Source: RYN-230 sp963770545 (GTDB lineage Bacteria; Actinomycetota; Actinomycetes; Streptosporangiales; Streptosporangiaceae). From it: a DNA stretch of 64,000 nt. Below, one piece after another: positions 1 through 7,721 of this stretch (the first letter of the stretch is position 1; the number at the start of each line of letters is the position of its first letter). The notes under the pieces were generated by a model that was not told where the DNA came from, searched no databases, and saw nothing but the letters and a program-made list of their open reading frames with translations. The stretch lies in assembly GCA_963770545.1 (NCBI GenBank), contig CAVYQF010000034.1, forward strand, positions 248,001 through 312,000. The letters are read 5' to 3'. A program made the position numbers and the translations under genes.

Positions 1-1024
1 GCACGAGGTCGCGGGCGATGCGCAGCCACCAGGGACCGAGCAGGATGGCGATCGCCGCCACGATCAGGATCACCCCGGCCAGCTGGCGCAGGGAACTCTG
101 GTCCGGGTGGCCGGTCAGCAGCCAGCTCAGGCCGAGCGCTAGCGCCACGGCGGCGATCGCGATCCGCACCACGGTGCGCCGCCGGCTGCGGCTGCCCTCA
201 GCCAGGCCGAGCAGCGGATCAGCCAGGCGCCGGAGCACCACCTGCTCGTCGAGCGGCGCGTTCCGCCAGATCAGGGTGATGCCCGCGACGCAGATGACCA
301 GCGGCCAGGCCAGGGTGTTGAGCCAGTTGGCGTGCAACGCGGACGCGATGACCAGCACCACGACCAGCACCGAGGCCAGGCCGGCCGCGAGAGCGATACC
401 GCGCCGGTCGGCCAGCGCCTTACCGGCGATGTTGCCGTCCGCGCCTGCCGCGGGGATCAGCAGCCAGGCCACCACGTACACCGCCGCGCCGAACAGGCTG
501 AACAGGGCCGCGACCACGAAGCCGGTCCGGACGAGGTTCACGTCCAGGCCGGTGCGCGCGGCCAGCCCGGCCGCGACGCCGCCCGCCAGCCGGTCCTCGC
601 GGCTGCGCCGCAGTGGCCCGGTGCCCGGGGGATGGCGGATCCAGGTGTCGCGGCTGCCGAGCCGCCGGAGTATGCCCCCGCGGCCCGGGCCGGGATGACC
701 CGGGCCGGAGTGATCTGGGCCGGGATGACCTGGGCCGGCCAGCTCCGTGTTCACCGGGCCGGCCTGCCACGGCCCAGCGTCTTGCGGGCCCGCGCCCTGG
801 GGACCGTGGCCATGCGGGCCCGCGCCCTGGGGACTGGTGCCGTGCGGGCCCGCGCCCTGGGGACTGGTGCCGTGCGGGCCCGTGCCCTGGGGACCGGTGC
901 CGTGCGGGCCCGTGCCGTGCGGGCCCGTGCCGCGTGGGCCCGTACCGTTCGGACCGGTGCCCTGCCGACCGGCGGGCCCGGGATCGGTGCGCGCGGTCGG
1001 CCCGGGATCAGTGCCTGCCGCCAT
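1..1024 (-). CDS. PspC-domain membrane sensor protein, probable histidine kinase (C-terminus beyond window)
   Basis: The frame is open from an ATG at 1024 to the left edge, so only the N-terminal part is seen. Residues 1-110 or so are a Pro/Gly/Thr/His tail built of 5-residue units such as GTGPH and GTGPQ. A PspC domain follows (REDRLAGGVAAGLAARTG, then a hydrophobic stretch ending VVAWLLIP), then about four more membrane segments, ending in the window at WWLRIARDLV. In actinobacteria this order (PspC, membrane helices) usually continues into a HisKA_3/HATPase kinase; the kinase part is inferred, not seen. It is divergent from a second PspC gene 131 nt away, and both may answer envelope stress. 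The start is chosen because it is the only ATG in frame; a GTG at 754 would remove the repeat tail. Confidence 0.72.
   Translation of the reverse strand, partial: MAAGTDPGPTARTDPGPAGRQGTGPNGTGPRGTGPHGTGPHGTGPQGTGPHGTSPQGAGPHGTSPQGAGPHGHGPQGAGPQDAGPWQAGPVNTELAGPGHPGPDHSGPGHPGPGRGGILRRLGSRDTWIRHPPGTGPLRRSREDRLAGGVAAGLAARTGLDVNLVRTGFVVAALFSLFGAAVYVVAWLLIPAAGADGNIAGKALADRRGIALAAGLASVLVVVLVIASALHANWLNTLAWPLVICVAGITLIWRNAPLDEQVVLRRLADPLLGLAEGSRSRRRTVVRIAIAAVALALGLSWLLTGHPDQSSLRQLAGVILIVAAIAILLGPWWLRIARDLV
784..933. repeat. 15/30-nt coding tandem repeat in the PspC sensor gene
   Basis: Four near-identical 30-nt units (784-813, 814-843, 844-873, 874-903) are followed by 15-nt half units at 904-918 and 919-933, with degenerate copies continuing to about 960. 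Read leftwards, each 15 nt gives five residues of the type G-T-G-P-H or G-A-G-P-Q. The unit length keeps the frame. Confidence 0.85.
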
Positions 1025-1155
1025 CCCCCCATCATCGCCCCATCTACCCCCGCCGGCTATCAGGGATGACCCTGATCCTGGCCGGCCCCCGGTTCAGGGA
1101 CCGTCCGGGGGTGTTCCCGATGGTGCCGCGGGCCCCCCGGACGCACGCTGGAGAC

Positions 1156-1449
1156 ATGAACACAACCACCAGTTCCGCAGCAAGCGACCAGACCTCGCAG
1201 CCCCCCCGCGACTCACGGCCGGCCCCGACGCTCAGCCGCCCGATCCACGACCGGATGCTGGCCGGCGTGGCGGCCGGCGTCGCGCGTTACCTCAACGTGG
1301 ACGTCACCGTCATCCGCATCCTGTTCGCCGTGCTCACCGTGGTCGGCGGCGCGGCTCTGCCCATCTACCTGGCCGGCTGGCTGCTCATCCCGGAAGAAGG
1401 GACGGACCAGTCCATCGCGGCGGGCTGGTTTCAGCCCCGCACTAGCTGA
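1156..1449 (+). CDS. PspC domain-containing protein
   Basis: A 97-residue protein. About 35 polar N-terminal residues precede a single PspC domain (residues 36-85: RMLAGVAAGVARYLNVDVTVIR, then the hydrophobic ILFAVLTVVGGAALPIYLAGWLLIP and an acidic EEG). PspC modules are inner-membrane parts of the phage-shock/envelope-stress response; here the domain has no partner domain and is probably a membrane-bound sensor or adaptor. The ATG at 1156 is preceded by CTGGAG at about 5 nt. It is divergent from the large PspC sensor and followed 19 nt downstream by the DUF1707 gene, so all three probably serve one envelope function. Confidence 0.88.
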   Translation: MNTTTSSAASDQTSQPPRDSRPAPTLSRPIHDRMLAGVAAGVARYLNVDVTVIRILFAVLTVVGGAALPIYLAGWLLIPEEGTDQSIAAGWFQPRTS

Positions 1450-1468
1450 GCGGAAAGGCTCCCTTCCC

Positions 1469-1948
1469 ATGACAGTGCGACGGACGCGGGGATCCGGAGC
1501 GCGCCAGCGCGCCGCCGATGCCACCATGCGAGTCTCGGACGCCGAGCGGGCCGAGGTCGCCGACCAGCTTGCCCAGCACTACGGAGACGGGCGGCTCGAC
1601 CAGGCGGAATTGGACGAGCGCCTCAGCCGGGCGATGAGCGCCAAGACCCGGGCGGACCTGGCCGGGATCACCGACGACCTGCCCGACGTCGGGGCCCGCC
1701 CGGCCGCCCGCGGCAGTGCTTACCCGGCCCGGCGGACCTCCGCGCCGGCGCCGCGGCCCCGGCGACAGTGGTCGCGGGTGCTGCCGATCGTGCTGCTCGT
1801 CGCGGTCGTGGCCCTCACCTGGCACGGCCTGGCTGTGGTCTGGCCCTGGTCGTGGTTCGGGTTCGGCTTCGGGTTCGGCCCGTGGCTGTGGATCGCCCTG
1901 CTGGCGTTCCTCTGGCTGCGCTTCGGCCCCCGGCGCCACCGCGAGTAG
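1469..1948 (+). CDS. DUF1707 (SHOCT-like) membrane protein
   Basis: A 159-residue protein. Residues 20-70 form a DUF1707 domain (MRVSDAERAEVADQLAQHY, GRLDQAELDERLSRA, a short helical N-terminal module common in actinobacterial membrane proteins). An Arg/Pro-rich linker leads to two C-terminal membrane helices separated by the aromatic/Gly turn WPWSWFGFGFGFGPWLW. Function is unknown for the family. It lies 19 nt after the PspC gene with GGAAAGG upstream of its ATG, so the two are probably co-transcribed. Transcription likely ends at the strong hairpin at 1967-2006. Confidence 0.85.
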   Translation: MTVRRTRGSGARQRAADATMRVSDAERAEVADQLAQHYGDGRLDQAELDERLSRAMSAKTRADLAGITDDLPDVGARPAARGSAYPARRTSAPAPRPRRQWSRVLPIVLLVAVVALTWHGLAVVWPWSWFGFGFGFGPWLWIALLAFLWLRFGPRRHRE

Positions 1949-1966
1949 CCGGTCCCCAGCATCAGT

Positions 1967-2006
1967 GCGGTGCATTGTGCGTGCCGGGGCGCGCACAATG
2001 CACCGC
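1967..2006. terminator. 15-bp perfect hairpin between convergent genes
   Basis: The arms 1967-1981 and 1992-2006 are exact reverse complements (15 bp) around a 10-nt GC-rich loop. The hairpin fills the gap between the stop of the DUF1707 gene (1948) and the stop of the leftward polymerase gene (2008). No T tract follows, as is usual in high-GC actinobacteria. It is most likely a bidirectional terminator. Confidence 0.75.
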
Positions 2007-2007
2007 G

Positions 2008-2886
2008 CTAACCGCTGTCCGCCGCAGGCGGGGTGCGCCGGGCCCGGGCCCGGCGCTTGCCCTCGTGCATGGCCTGGACCCGGGCGATCGGGATGGTGTG
2101 GCCCTCGGCGACCAGGTCGGCCGGAAGCCGCTGCGGCGGGGGCAGCTGTCCCGCCCAGCGGGCCCCGGGAGAGATCAGCTGGGCGGCGGTACGCACGGTA
2201 AAGTCGGCCGGCGTCACCCGCTCCAGCTCGTCCCAGGGCAGCGGGAAGGAGACCGGGACCCCGGGCCGAATCCGGGGGCTGTAGGCCGCCACCACGGTGG
2301 CCCCGCCCGCCCGGGTCGAGTCGAGGAAGACCTTCCCCTCCCGGTCCTCCCGGATGAAGGCCGTGGTGGTCAGCACCGGGTCGAGCCGCTCCGCCCGGGC
2401 GGCCACCGCGCGGCTGGCCGCCGCGGCGTCCTCGGCCGAGGCCTGCGTGATCGGCACGAAGATATGCACGCCCTTCGCGCCGCTGGTCTTGACCGCGCCC
2501 GCCAGCCCGCAGCCGGACAGCGCCTCGCGGACCAGCTGGGCGGCGCGGACCGCCAGCCGGAACTCACCGCCGGACGGCGGGTCAATGTCCATGACCAGGT
2601 AATCGGGATGGTTCTGCTGGCCGGCCTCGAACAGCGTGGGGTGATACTCCACGGCCCGCTGGTTGGCGAACCACAGCAGGGTGCGGCGGTCGTCGCACAG
2701 CGCGTAGCACACCTCGCGCCGGGAGCTATCGGCCCACAGCCGGATCGTCCGCACCCACGGCGGGGTGTACTTGGGCACGTTCTTCTGCATGAACGCTTCC
2801 TGGCCGCGCAGGATCCGCATCACCGACAGCGGCCGGCCGCGCAGTTCCGGGAGAATCTGGTCAGCTGCCGCGTCCAGGTAGTTCAC
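2008..2886 (-). CDS. LigD-type polymerase/primase domain protein (stand-alone)
   Basis: This is an archaeo-eukaryotic primase-type polymerase domain as in LigD, used in non-homologous end joining. Visible marks are RGRPLSVMRI, FMQKNVPKYTPPW, the metal-binding DIDPP (YLVMDIDPPSGG), SGAKGVHIFVPI and LDSTRAGGATVVAAYSPR. The C-terminus is a short Arg-rich tail; there is no ligase or phosphoesterase domain. The first in-frame standard start is the GTG at 2886, but family-typical sequence continues upstream to about 2979 (DGVPLTNLDEPLFGG, encoded at 2911-2955) with no ATG, GTG or TTG before an in-frame TAG at 2992-2994. Either an unusual start is used, or an indel near 2983 breaks the frame after an ATG at 2986. 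Confidence 0.85.
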   Translation of the reverse strand: MNYLDAAADQILPELRGRPLSVMRILRGQEAFMQKNVPKYTPPWVRTIRLWADSSRREVCYALCDDRRTLLWFANQRAVEYHPTLFEAGQQNHPDYLVMDIDPPSGGEFRLAVRAAQLVREALSGCGLAGAVKTSGAKGVHIFVPITQASAEDAAAASRAVAARAERLDPVLTTTAFIREDREGKVFLDSTRAGGATVVAAYSPRIRPGVPVSFPLPWDELERVTPADFTVRTAAQLISPGARWAGQLPPPQRLPADLVAEGHTIPIARVQAMHEGKRRARARRTPPAADSG

Positions 2887-3096
2887 CAGGTCGCGCTTGG
2901 TCGCGTCCGCCCCGCCGAACAGCGGCTCATCGAGGTTGGTCAGCGGTACCCCGTCCCGCTCCTCATCGACGCTGATGACGCACCATCCCTTCTAACGGCC
3001 CGTGGCTGGGCCCCATCGTCTCTCCGAGACATCCCGGGGCCTTTCCTTCCCCCCCGGATGCTCCTGATGTGCCCGGGTTCGTGAGACGGTTGGCGG

Positions 3097-3534
3097 GTGA
3101 GGGATCAGTACCGGGACGGGCCCGACGTGCTGCTGGTCGGTGTAGACGGCTCGGACACCTCTCTGCGGGCCGGTGCGTACGCGGCGGGCATGGCCCGGCG
3201 GCAGCAGGCCCGGCTGGTCTGCCTCTATGTCCGGCCGTTCAGCGCGTCGGCCGGGATCGGCGCGGGGGCGGCCACTTCCATGCAGGAGGCCTACGACTCG
3301 GTAGCGGCGGAACTGCGGCAGACCACGGAGGAGCAGGGCCCCCGGCTCGGCATCGACATCGTGTTCGTCGAGCGTGACGGCAACCCGTTCACCGAGATCG
3401 TCCGGCTGGCCGACGAGATCCAGGCCGACGCGGTGATCGTGGGCGCCTCGACCAAGGCCGGCCACCGCTTCGTGGGTTCCCTGGCCGTGCACCTGGTCCG
3501 GGCCAGCCGCTGGCCCGTCACCGTGGTTCCCTGA
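3097..3534 (+). CDS. Universal stress protein (UspA family)
   Basis: A 145-residue single Usp domain. It has the N-terminal strand VLLVGVDGSDTSLRA, a central Rossmann-like fold, and the ATP-binding signature spread over VIVGASTKAGHRFVGSLAVHLVRASRWPVTVVP (the G-x-S, GS and VTVVP positions are kept). Members bind ATP and protect cells under stress. The GTG start at 3097 gives the usual family length. Its 3' end overlaps the convergent peptidase gene by 17 nt. Confidence 0.9.
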   Translation: MRDQYRDGPDVLLVGVDGSDTSLRAGAYAAGMARRQQARLVCLYVRPFSASAGIGAGAATSMQEAYDSVAAELRQTTEEQGPRLGIDIVFVERDGNPFTEIVRLADEIQADAVIVGASTKAGHRFVGSLAVHLVRASRWPVTVVP

Positions 3535-4159
3535 GGACCCGTTCGCTGAGTTCCGGTTCCCCGGGCCGGGGTGACCGCAGCGCCGCGATCGCGGCCACGA
3601 CGTCGTAGCGCAGCGGGCGCGGATGCACCAGGAGGGCCCGCGCGACCTCGCGGATCTGCAGCCGCAGCGGGGTGAGGATCTCCTCGGCGTGCCGCCACGC
3701 ACGCACCTCGTCGCGGCCGTACCGGACCGCGATGGCCCGGCGGAAGTGCCGGGCGTCGCCGCCGTCACTCTTCCAGCGGGGCAGCCAGGCGCGCAGGTCG
3801 TCGCCCTCCAGCATGGTCCAGTTCATCAGCCGCTGGGCGATCTGGCCGGCCGCGTCCACCACGAAGGCCAGGTCGCCGCCGCCGCGGATGCCGTGCACCC
3901 GGCCTTCGCTGCCGGGGCCATGGTGGATGCTGGCCGAACTGAAGCGCGCCCCCACCGCGAGGGCGGCGACCGCGTGACCGGCCTCGTGCCAGGCGGTCTC
4001 CACGGTGGCCTTCCGGGCCGGCGCCAGGCTGGGGTAGCAGCCGCAGTCGTAACGCTGCCTGATCCAGTTGTCGTGCACGACTGACTGATCGTCGTACCGG
4101 GCGAGACGGCTGAGTTCGTCCCGGATCGCGGCATGCGCGCGCAGGTCCGCAGGCTTCAT
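3518..4159 (-). CDS. M41-like HEXXH peptidase-domain protein
   Basis: A 213-residue protein. Around residue 58 lies TAWHEAGHAVAALAVG, the zinc-binding HEAGH motif of FtsH (M41) peptidases, followed by the sort of sequence seen in the M41 helical domain (FVVDAAGQIAQRLMN, then WKSDGGDARHFRRAI). There is no AAA ATPase module and no membrane helix, so it resembles a free-standing peptidase domain; the third zinc ligand is probably the D of SDGGDARH, by analogy with the FtsH DxxxA element. Substrate unknown. Its ATG lies only 17 nt from the ATG of the divergent reductase gene, so the promoters must overlap coding sequence or the mRNAs are near leaderless. Confidence 0.75.
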   Translation of the reverse strand: MKPADLRAHAAIRDELSRLARYDDQSVVHDNWIRQRYDCGCYPSLAPARKATVETAWHEAGHAVAALAVGARFSSASIHHGPGSEGRVHGIRGGGDLAFVVDAAGQIAQRLMNWTMLEGDDLRAWLPRWKSDGGDARHFRRAIAVRYGRDEVRAWRHAEEILTPLRLQIREVARALLVHPRPLRYDVVAAIAALRSPRPGEPELSERVLREPR

Positions 4160-4176
4160 GGTGTTGACTAAACGCT

Positions 4177-4626
4177 ATGCCTATCGACGGTGAGTACGAG
4201 CCGAGTTCGGCCGCCTGGGTCCGCGACCAGGTCGAGGAGTATGAGAGGTCGGGCGGCACGCGCGGGACGACCCTCACGGACACCGGCCTGCCCGTGGTGA
4301 TCATCACCAACCTCGGGGCGCGCTCCGGGAAAGTACGCAAGACGCCGCTGATGCGGGTTGAGCACGACGGCCGGTATGCGGCGGTCGCGTCCCAGGGTGG
4401 CGCCCCCGAGCACCCCTTCTGGTACCACAACTTCCGCGCCCATCCCCAGGTCGAGCTGCAGGACGGCCCGGTCAAGGGGGACTTCGTAGCGCGCGAGGTG
4501 ACCGGGGACGAGCGCGCCGAATGGTGGGAGCGCGCGGTCGCGGCCTACCCGCCGTATGCCGAGTACCAGGAACGCACCTCGCGGACGATCCCGGTCTTCG
4601 TGCTCGAGCCCGTTAACCGGGCCTGA
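4177..4626 (+). CDS. Nitroreductase/deazaflavin-dependent oxidoreductase (Ddn family)
   Basis: A 149-residue split-barrel protein of the Ddn/F420H2-dependent reductase family. Family marks are PVVIITNLGARSGKVRKTPLMRVEHDGRYAAVASQGG, then PFWYHNFRAHPQVELQ and the C-terminal EYQERTSRTIPVFVLEP. Relatives bind coenzyme F420 or flavin and reduce diverse acceptors; the substrate cannot be told. Divergent from the HEXXH peptidase gene. Confidence 0.9.
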   Translation: MPIDGEYEPSSAAWVRDQVEEYERSGGTRGTTLTDTGLPVVIITNLGARSGKVRKTPLMRVEHDGRYAAVASQGGAPEHPFWYHNFRAHPQVELQDGPVKGDFVAREVTGDERAEWWERAVAAYPPYAEYQERTSRTIPVFVLEPVNRA

Positions 4627-4811
4627 CCGGGCCTCCGGCGGGGCCAGATCTGCCTCCCGGCCGGCCGGCCATGTTTCCCGGCCGCGTTTTCCCGGCCGCC
4701 TGGGCCCGGCTCAGGCGCCCCCAGGCTTGGTGCGGCCCGGATGCCCGGGTGGTCACCGCGTCGGTCGCCCCGGCTGGTTTTCGTTATTTCATATATAACC
4801 TATCGGAATAT

Positions 4812-4841
4812 TTGACATCTTCCCGGGTGGGGGCGCATCTT
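4812..4841 (+). promoter_or_regulatory. Possible promoter of the broken dioxygenase gene
   Basis: A TTGACA at 4812-4817 lies at the end of an unusually AT-rich patch (4780-4815). The best -10 at suitable spacing, CATCTT at 4836-4841, is weak. The gene's GAAAGG ribosome site is at 4861-4866. Confidence 0.35.
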
Positions 4842-4875
4842 GTGCTAAGACCAGCCATCCGAAAGGTGCCTTCGC

Positions 4876-5696
4876 ATGACCAGCGTCCAGGACCACCGGC
4901 CGGCTCCCCGCAGTCATGGCTCGTACCAGCACATTGACGTCGCCCAGGTGGGCGGGGTAATCGGTGCCGTCGTCGGCGGCATCCGCATCGGTGGTGACGT
5001 CAGCCCCGCCGCCGTGGCCGAGTTGCGCGCCGCGCTGCTCTGGCACAAGGTCGTGTTCCTGCGCGGCCAGCGGCATGCCACCGACGCCGACCAGCGGGCC
5101 TTCGGCAGGCTGCTGGGCCCGCTCACCCAGCCTCACCCCACGGTCGCCGGGGACGACGGCGTGCTGCCCATCGACGCCGAGCAGGGCAAGTCCAATAGCT
5201 GGCACACGGACGTGACGTTCGTGGACCGGATCCCGGCGATCAGCGTGCTGCGCGCGATCACGCTGCCGAGCGCCCGCAGATCGGCGGCATCGACGTCAGG
5301 GAACAGGAGTACCGGGAGGAGTTCCGTCACCTGGAATTCGAGACCGAGCATCCGGTTGTCCGCATCCATCCGGAGACGGGCGAGCCGGCCCTGCTGCTCG
5401 ACCACTTCGTCCGGTCGTTCCCCGGGCTCAGCACGACCGACTTCAGCAACTTGTTCGGCGTGCTGCAGCGGCACATCACCCGGCTGGAGAACACCGTCCG
5501 CTGGGCCTGGCGGGACGGGGACATCGCGATCTGGGACAACCGGGCCACCCAGCATTATGCGGTCGCCGATTACGGCGACCTGCCCCGGCTGATGCACCGG
5601 ATCACGATCGCCGGCGACGTCCCGGTGGGGATCCACGGCGACACCAGCATCGCCTGCAAGGGCGACGCCCGTCACTATTCGGAACTAGCCGCCTGA
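4876..5696 (+). pseudogene. TauD/TfdA family dioxygenase with internal deletion and frame break
   Basis: The first part (from ATG 4876, good GAAAGG site) reads as a TauD-family 2-oxoglutarate/Fe(II) dioxygenase: VVGGIRIGGDVSPAAVAELRAALLWHKVVFLRGQ, then SNSWHTDVTFVDRIPAISVLRAITLP with the HTD metal ligands. At about 5268 homology stops in this frame and resumes in another (PQIGGIDVREQEY, RIHPETGEPALLLDHFV, IWDNRATQHYAVADYGD, LMHRITIAGDVP with the distal His), ending at 5696. About 50-60 residues normally lying between these parts appear to be missing. Left alone, the first frame runs on to a stop at 5592 as unrelated sequence. Metal ligands survive but the fold core is damaged, so a dead gene is most likely. 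Confidence 0.7.
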
Positions 5697-6317
5697 GCCG
5701 GTGTAGGCGGCCAGGGTCCGGTCGGCCGCGGCCTGGGCGGCGATTTCGTCCGTGCCGGCCGCGACGTCCGCGTCGCGCCACCGGCGGCTGCTCAGCGTGA
5801 TGAACTCCTGGCCCGGGGCGGACGCCGCCCAGGCCGCGCCTTCCTGGGGGTCGACGGACTGTCCCGACGCCAGGTGGATGACCAGCCCGATCAGGGCCAT
5901 GTCCCAGCCCACGCCGACCGCGCCGGGCCCGAATTCGGCCCACGGCGTCGCGGGGTCGGCGATGTGCTCGAGTTCGAGCCGCGTCCCGCCCGCCGGCTCG
6001 CTGGTCAGCCGGACCTCGATCCAGCTGACCTGCCCGCCGAACTCCCAGGTCGCCGTGAACTCCCGGGGCGGGTCGCAGCGCTCGATGGTGCCGCCCGCGT
6101 TCCCCTCGATCTGGTAGTGACCGCCGGGCTTCAGGTCGCCCGTGACCGGCAGGAACCAGCGGGGGATCCGGACGGGGTTGGTGCAGGCATCCCAGACGTC
6201 GTCGATGGAGGCGGCGTAGACCTGGCTGATGATCACGCTGTGCGCCTCCCCCGCGTCGAGGGTGCGCAGGCCCACCCGCCTGCGCACCGCGTTGATCTGC
6301 TCAATGACCTCGATCAT
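5685..6317 (-). CDS. SRPBCC/AHSA1-type ligand-binding protein
   Basis: A 210-residue START-like protein: VIISQVYAASIDDVWDACTNPVRIPRWFLPVTGDLKPGGHYQIEGNAGGTIERCDPPREFTATWEFGG is the classic AHSA1 pattern (Activator of Hsp90 homologue type). Such proteins bind hydrophobic ligands or take part in stress responses. The start is the ATG at 6317, which overlaps the stop of the upstream ArsR gene (ATGA), a sign of translational coupling; ArsR-SRPBCC pairs are common. The 3' end overlaps the convergent dioxygenase pseudogene by 12 nt. Confidence 0.87.
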   Translation of the reverse strand: MIEVIEQINAVRRRVGLRTLDAGEAHSVIISQVYAASIDDVWDACTNPVRIPRWFLPVTGDLKPGGHYQIEGNAGGTIERCDPPREFTATWEFGGQVSWIEVRLTSEPAGGTRLELEHIADPATPWAEFGPGAVGVGWDMALIGLVIHLASGQSVDPQEGAAWAASAPGQEFITLSSRRWRDADVAAGTDEIAAQAAADRTLAAYTGSGG

Positions 6318-6682
6318 GCTGAGTTCCCTTCGCCGGGTGTGCCATGTGTTTCCTGAAGCCGTCGCTCGCGGCGGCCGCGGGCCAGTTCGGTGGCCAGCGC
6401 GTCCAGGTGCGGAGCCCAGAAGCGGCGGAAGGGATCCAGCCACTCGGCCACCTCGCGCAGCGGCTCCGGGTTCACCGCGTACAGCCGCCGGGTGCCCTCC
6501 GCCCGTACCGTGGCGAAGCCGCTGTCGCGCAGCACCCTGAGGTGCTGCGACACGGCAGGCTGGGAGATGCCGAACTCGGCGTGGATCACGGCGCACACGC
6601 CGCCGGAGGTCACCTCGCCGTCCGCGATCAGCTCCAGCACCCGGCGGCGGACCGGGTCGCCCAGCACCTCAAAGGCCTGCAT
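6314..6682 (-). CDS. ArsR-family winged-helix repressor
   Basis: A 122-residue ArsR/SmtB-type regulator: MQAFEVLGDPVRRRVLELIADGE, then the recognition helix FGISQPAVSQHLRVLRDSGFATVRAEGTRRLYAVNPEPL, and a helix with WLDPFRRFW. No Cys metal site is present, so it is of the metal-independent type paired with SRPBCC proteins. The ATG at 6682 is preferred; a longer frame from 6718 would run through the 14-bp palindrome and add residues atypical of the family. The gene is coupled to the SRPBCC gene and divergent from the sulfotransferase. Confidence 0.87.
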   Translation of the reverse strand: MQAFEVLGDPVRRRVLELIADGEVTSGGVCAVIHAEFGISQPAVSQHLRVLRDSGFATVRAEGTRRLYAVNPEPLREVAEWLDPFRRFWAPHLDALATELARGRRERRLQETHGTPGEGNSA

Positions 6683-6702
6683 GGTCCCAGAATTGCAGCC
6701 AC

Positions 6703-6728
6703 GACTTATATAAGTCAACTCCTATAAT
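6703..6728. promoter_or_regulatory. Perfect 14-bp palindrome plus -10 box, probable ArsR operator/promoter
   Basis: GACTTATATAAGTC at 6703-6716 is a perfect palindrome, typical in shape for ArsR operators. Immediately right of it a consensus TATAAT (6723-6728) can serve the rightward sulfotransferase gene, whose ATG is at 6754. The region is markedly AT-rich for this window. Binding would block both directions. Confidence 0.65.
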
Positions 6729-6753
6729 TACCGCACCCGATTAGGATCGGGGG

Positions 6754-7680
6754 ATGCCCGAGGTCCCGCTCCGCTACCGGTCAGACGATGAGGACAGCGG
6801 ACGGTGGTCCGGGTTCCCGTTCCGGGACGGCGACATCGTGATCAGCACCCGGTCCAAGAGCGGGACCACCTGGATGCAGATGATCTGCGCGCTGCTGATC
6901 TTCCAGACCGGCGAGCTGCCCGGCCCGCTGCCGGAGCTGTCGCCCTGGCTGGACCGGCTGGTGATGTCGCGCGACGAGAGGTTCGCCCAGCTCGCCGCGC
7001 AGCAGCACCGCCGGTTCATCAAGACGCATACGCCACTCGACGGGATTCCCATCGATCCCCGCGCTACCTACATCGTGGTGGCCAGGCATCCACTGGACAT
7101 GGCCGTGTCCCTGTATCACCAGGGCAATAACATCGACCGGGCCCGGGTCCGGCAGCTCACCGGCCAGCCCGAGCCCAGCGAGCCGCCTCCGCCGCGCCCG
7201 CCGCTGCATGACTGGCTGATCAGGTGGATCCATGAGGACACCACCCCGCAGCAGCAGATGGACTCGCTGCCCGGGGTCATGTGGCACCTCGCCGGCGCCT
7301 GGGCGCGCCGCGGCCAGCCGAACATCGTGCTCGTGCACTACGACGACCTGTCTGCCGATCTCGACGGGGAGATGCGCCGCGTCGCGGGACGCCTCGGCAT
7401 CTCCGTGGCCCCGCAGATCTGGCCCGGCCTCGTGCAGGCGGCCACGTTCTCGTACATGCGGGACAACGCCGTCCGGCTGACCGGGCCGCCCGTGATCATC
7501 AAGGACCCCACGATGTTCTTCCGCCGCGGTACCTCGGGCGCGGGCCGCGAGGAACTCAGCGCGGATGAGCTGGCTGACTACCGGAGACGGGCCGCCCAGC
7601 TGGCCCCGGCGGACCTGCTGCGCTGGCTTCACCGGGACGACCTCGCCGGCCGCACTCATGCGGTTAGCTGGGTGCTCTAG
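6754..7680 (+). CDS. Sulfotransferase domain protein
   Basis: A 308-residue PAPS-dependent sulfotransferase-like protein. The 5'-phosphosulfate loop is RSKSGTTWMQMI near residue 35; FIKTHTPLDGIP carries the catalytic-type His; the 3'-phosphate site is YIVVARHPLDMAVSLYHQ; and the C-terminal FFRRGTSGAG corresponds to the RKG loop. This is the cytosolic (SULT-like) layout with no membrane segment. The acceptor is unknown. It is divergent from the ArsR-SRPBCC pair with the palindrome between them, so it is probably ArsR-controlled. Confidence 0.88.
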   Translation: MPEVPLRYRSDDEDSGRWSGFPFRDGDIVISTRSKSGTTWMQMICALLIFQTGELPGPLPELSPWLDRLVMSRDERFAQLAAQQHRRFIKTHTPLDGIPIDPRATYIVVARHPLDMAVSLYHQGNNIDRARVRQLTGQPEPSEPPPPRPPLHDWLIRWIHEDTTPQQQMDSLPGVMWHLAGAWARRGQPNIVLVHYDDLSADLDGEMRRVAGRLGISVAPQIWPGLVQAATFSYMRDNAVRLTGPPVIIKDPTMFFRRGTSGAGREELSADELADYRRRAAQLAPADLLRWLHRDDLAGRTHAVSWVL

Positions 7681-7721
7681 GGGAGAGTTAGTCCCAGCTA
7701 CCGGGATTGGAAGGTCAGCGG

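Noticed and set aside
784..960. Direct repeats as a CRISPR-like array (also at 63611-63760)
   Set aside because: Units are contiguous without spacers, in frame, and encode peptide repeats.
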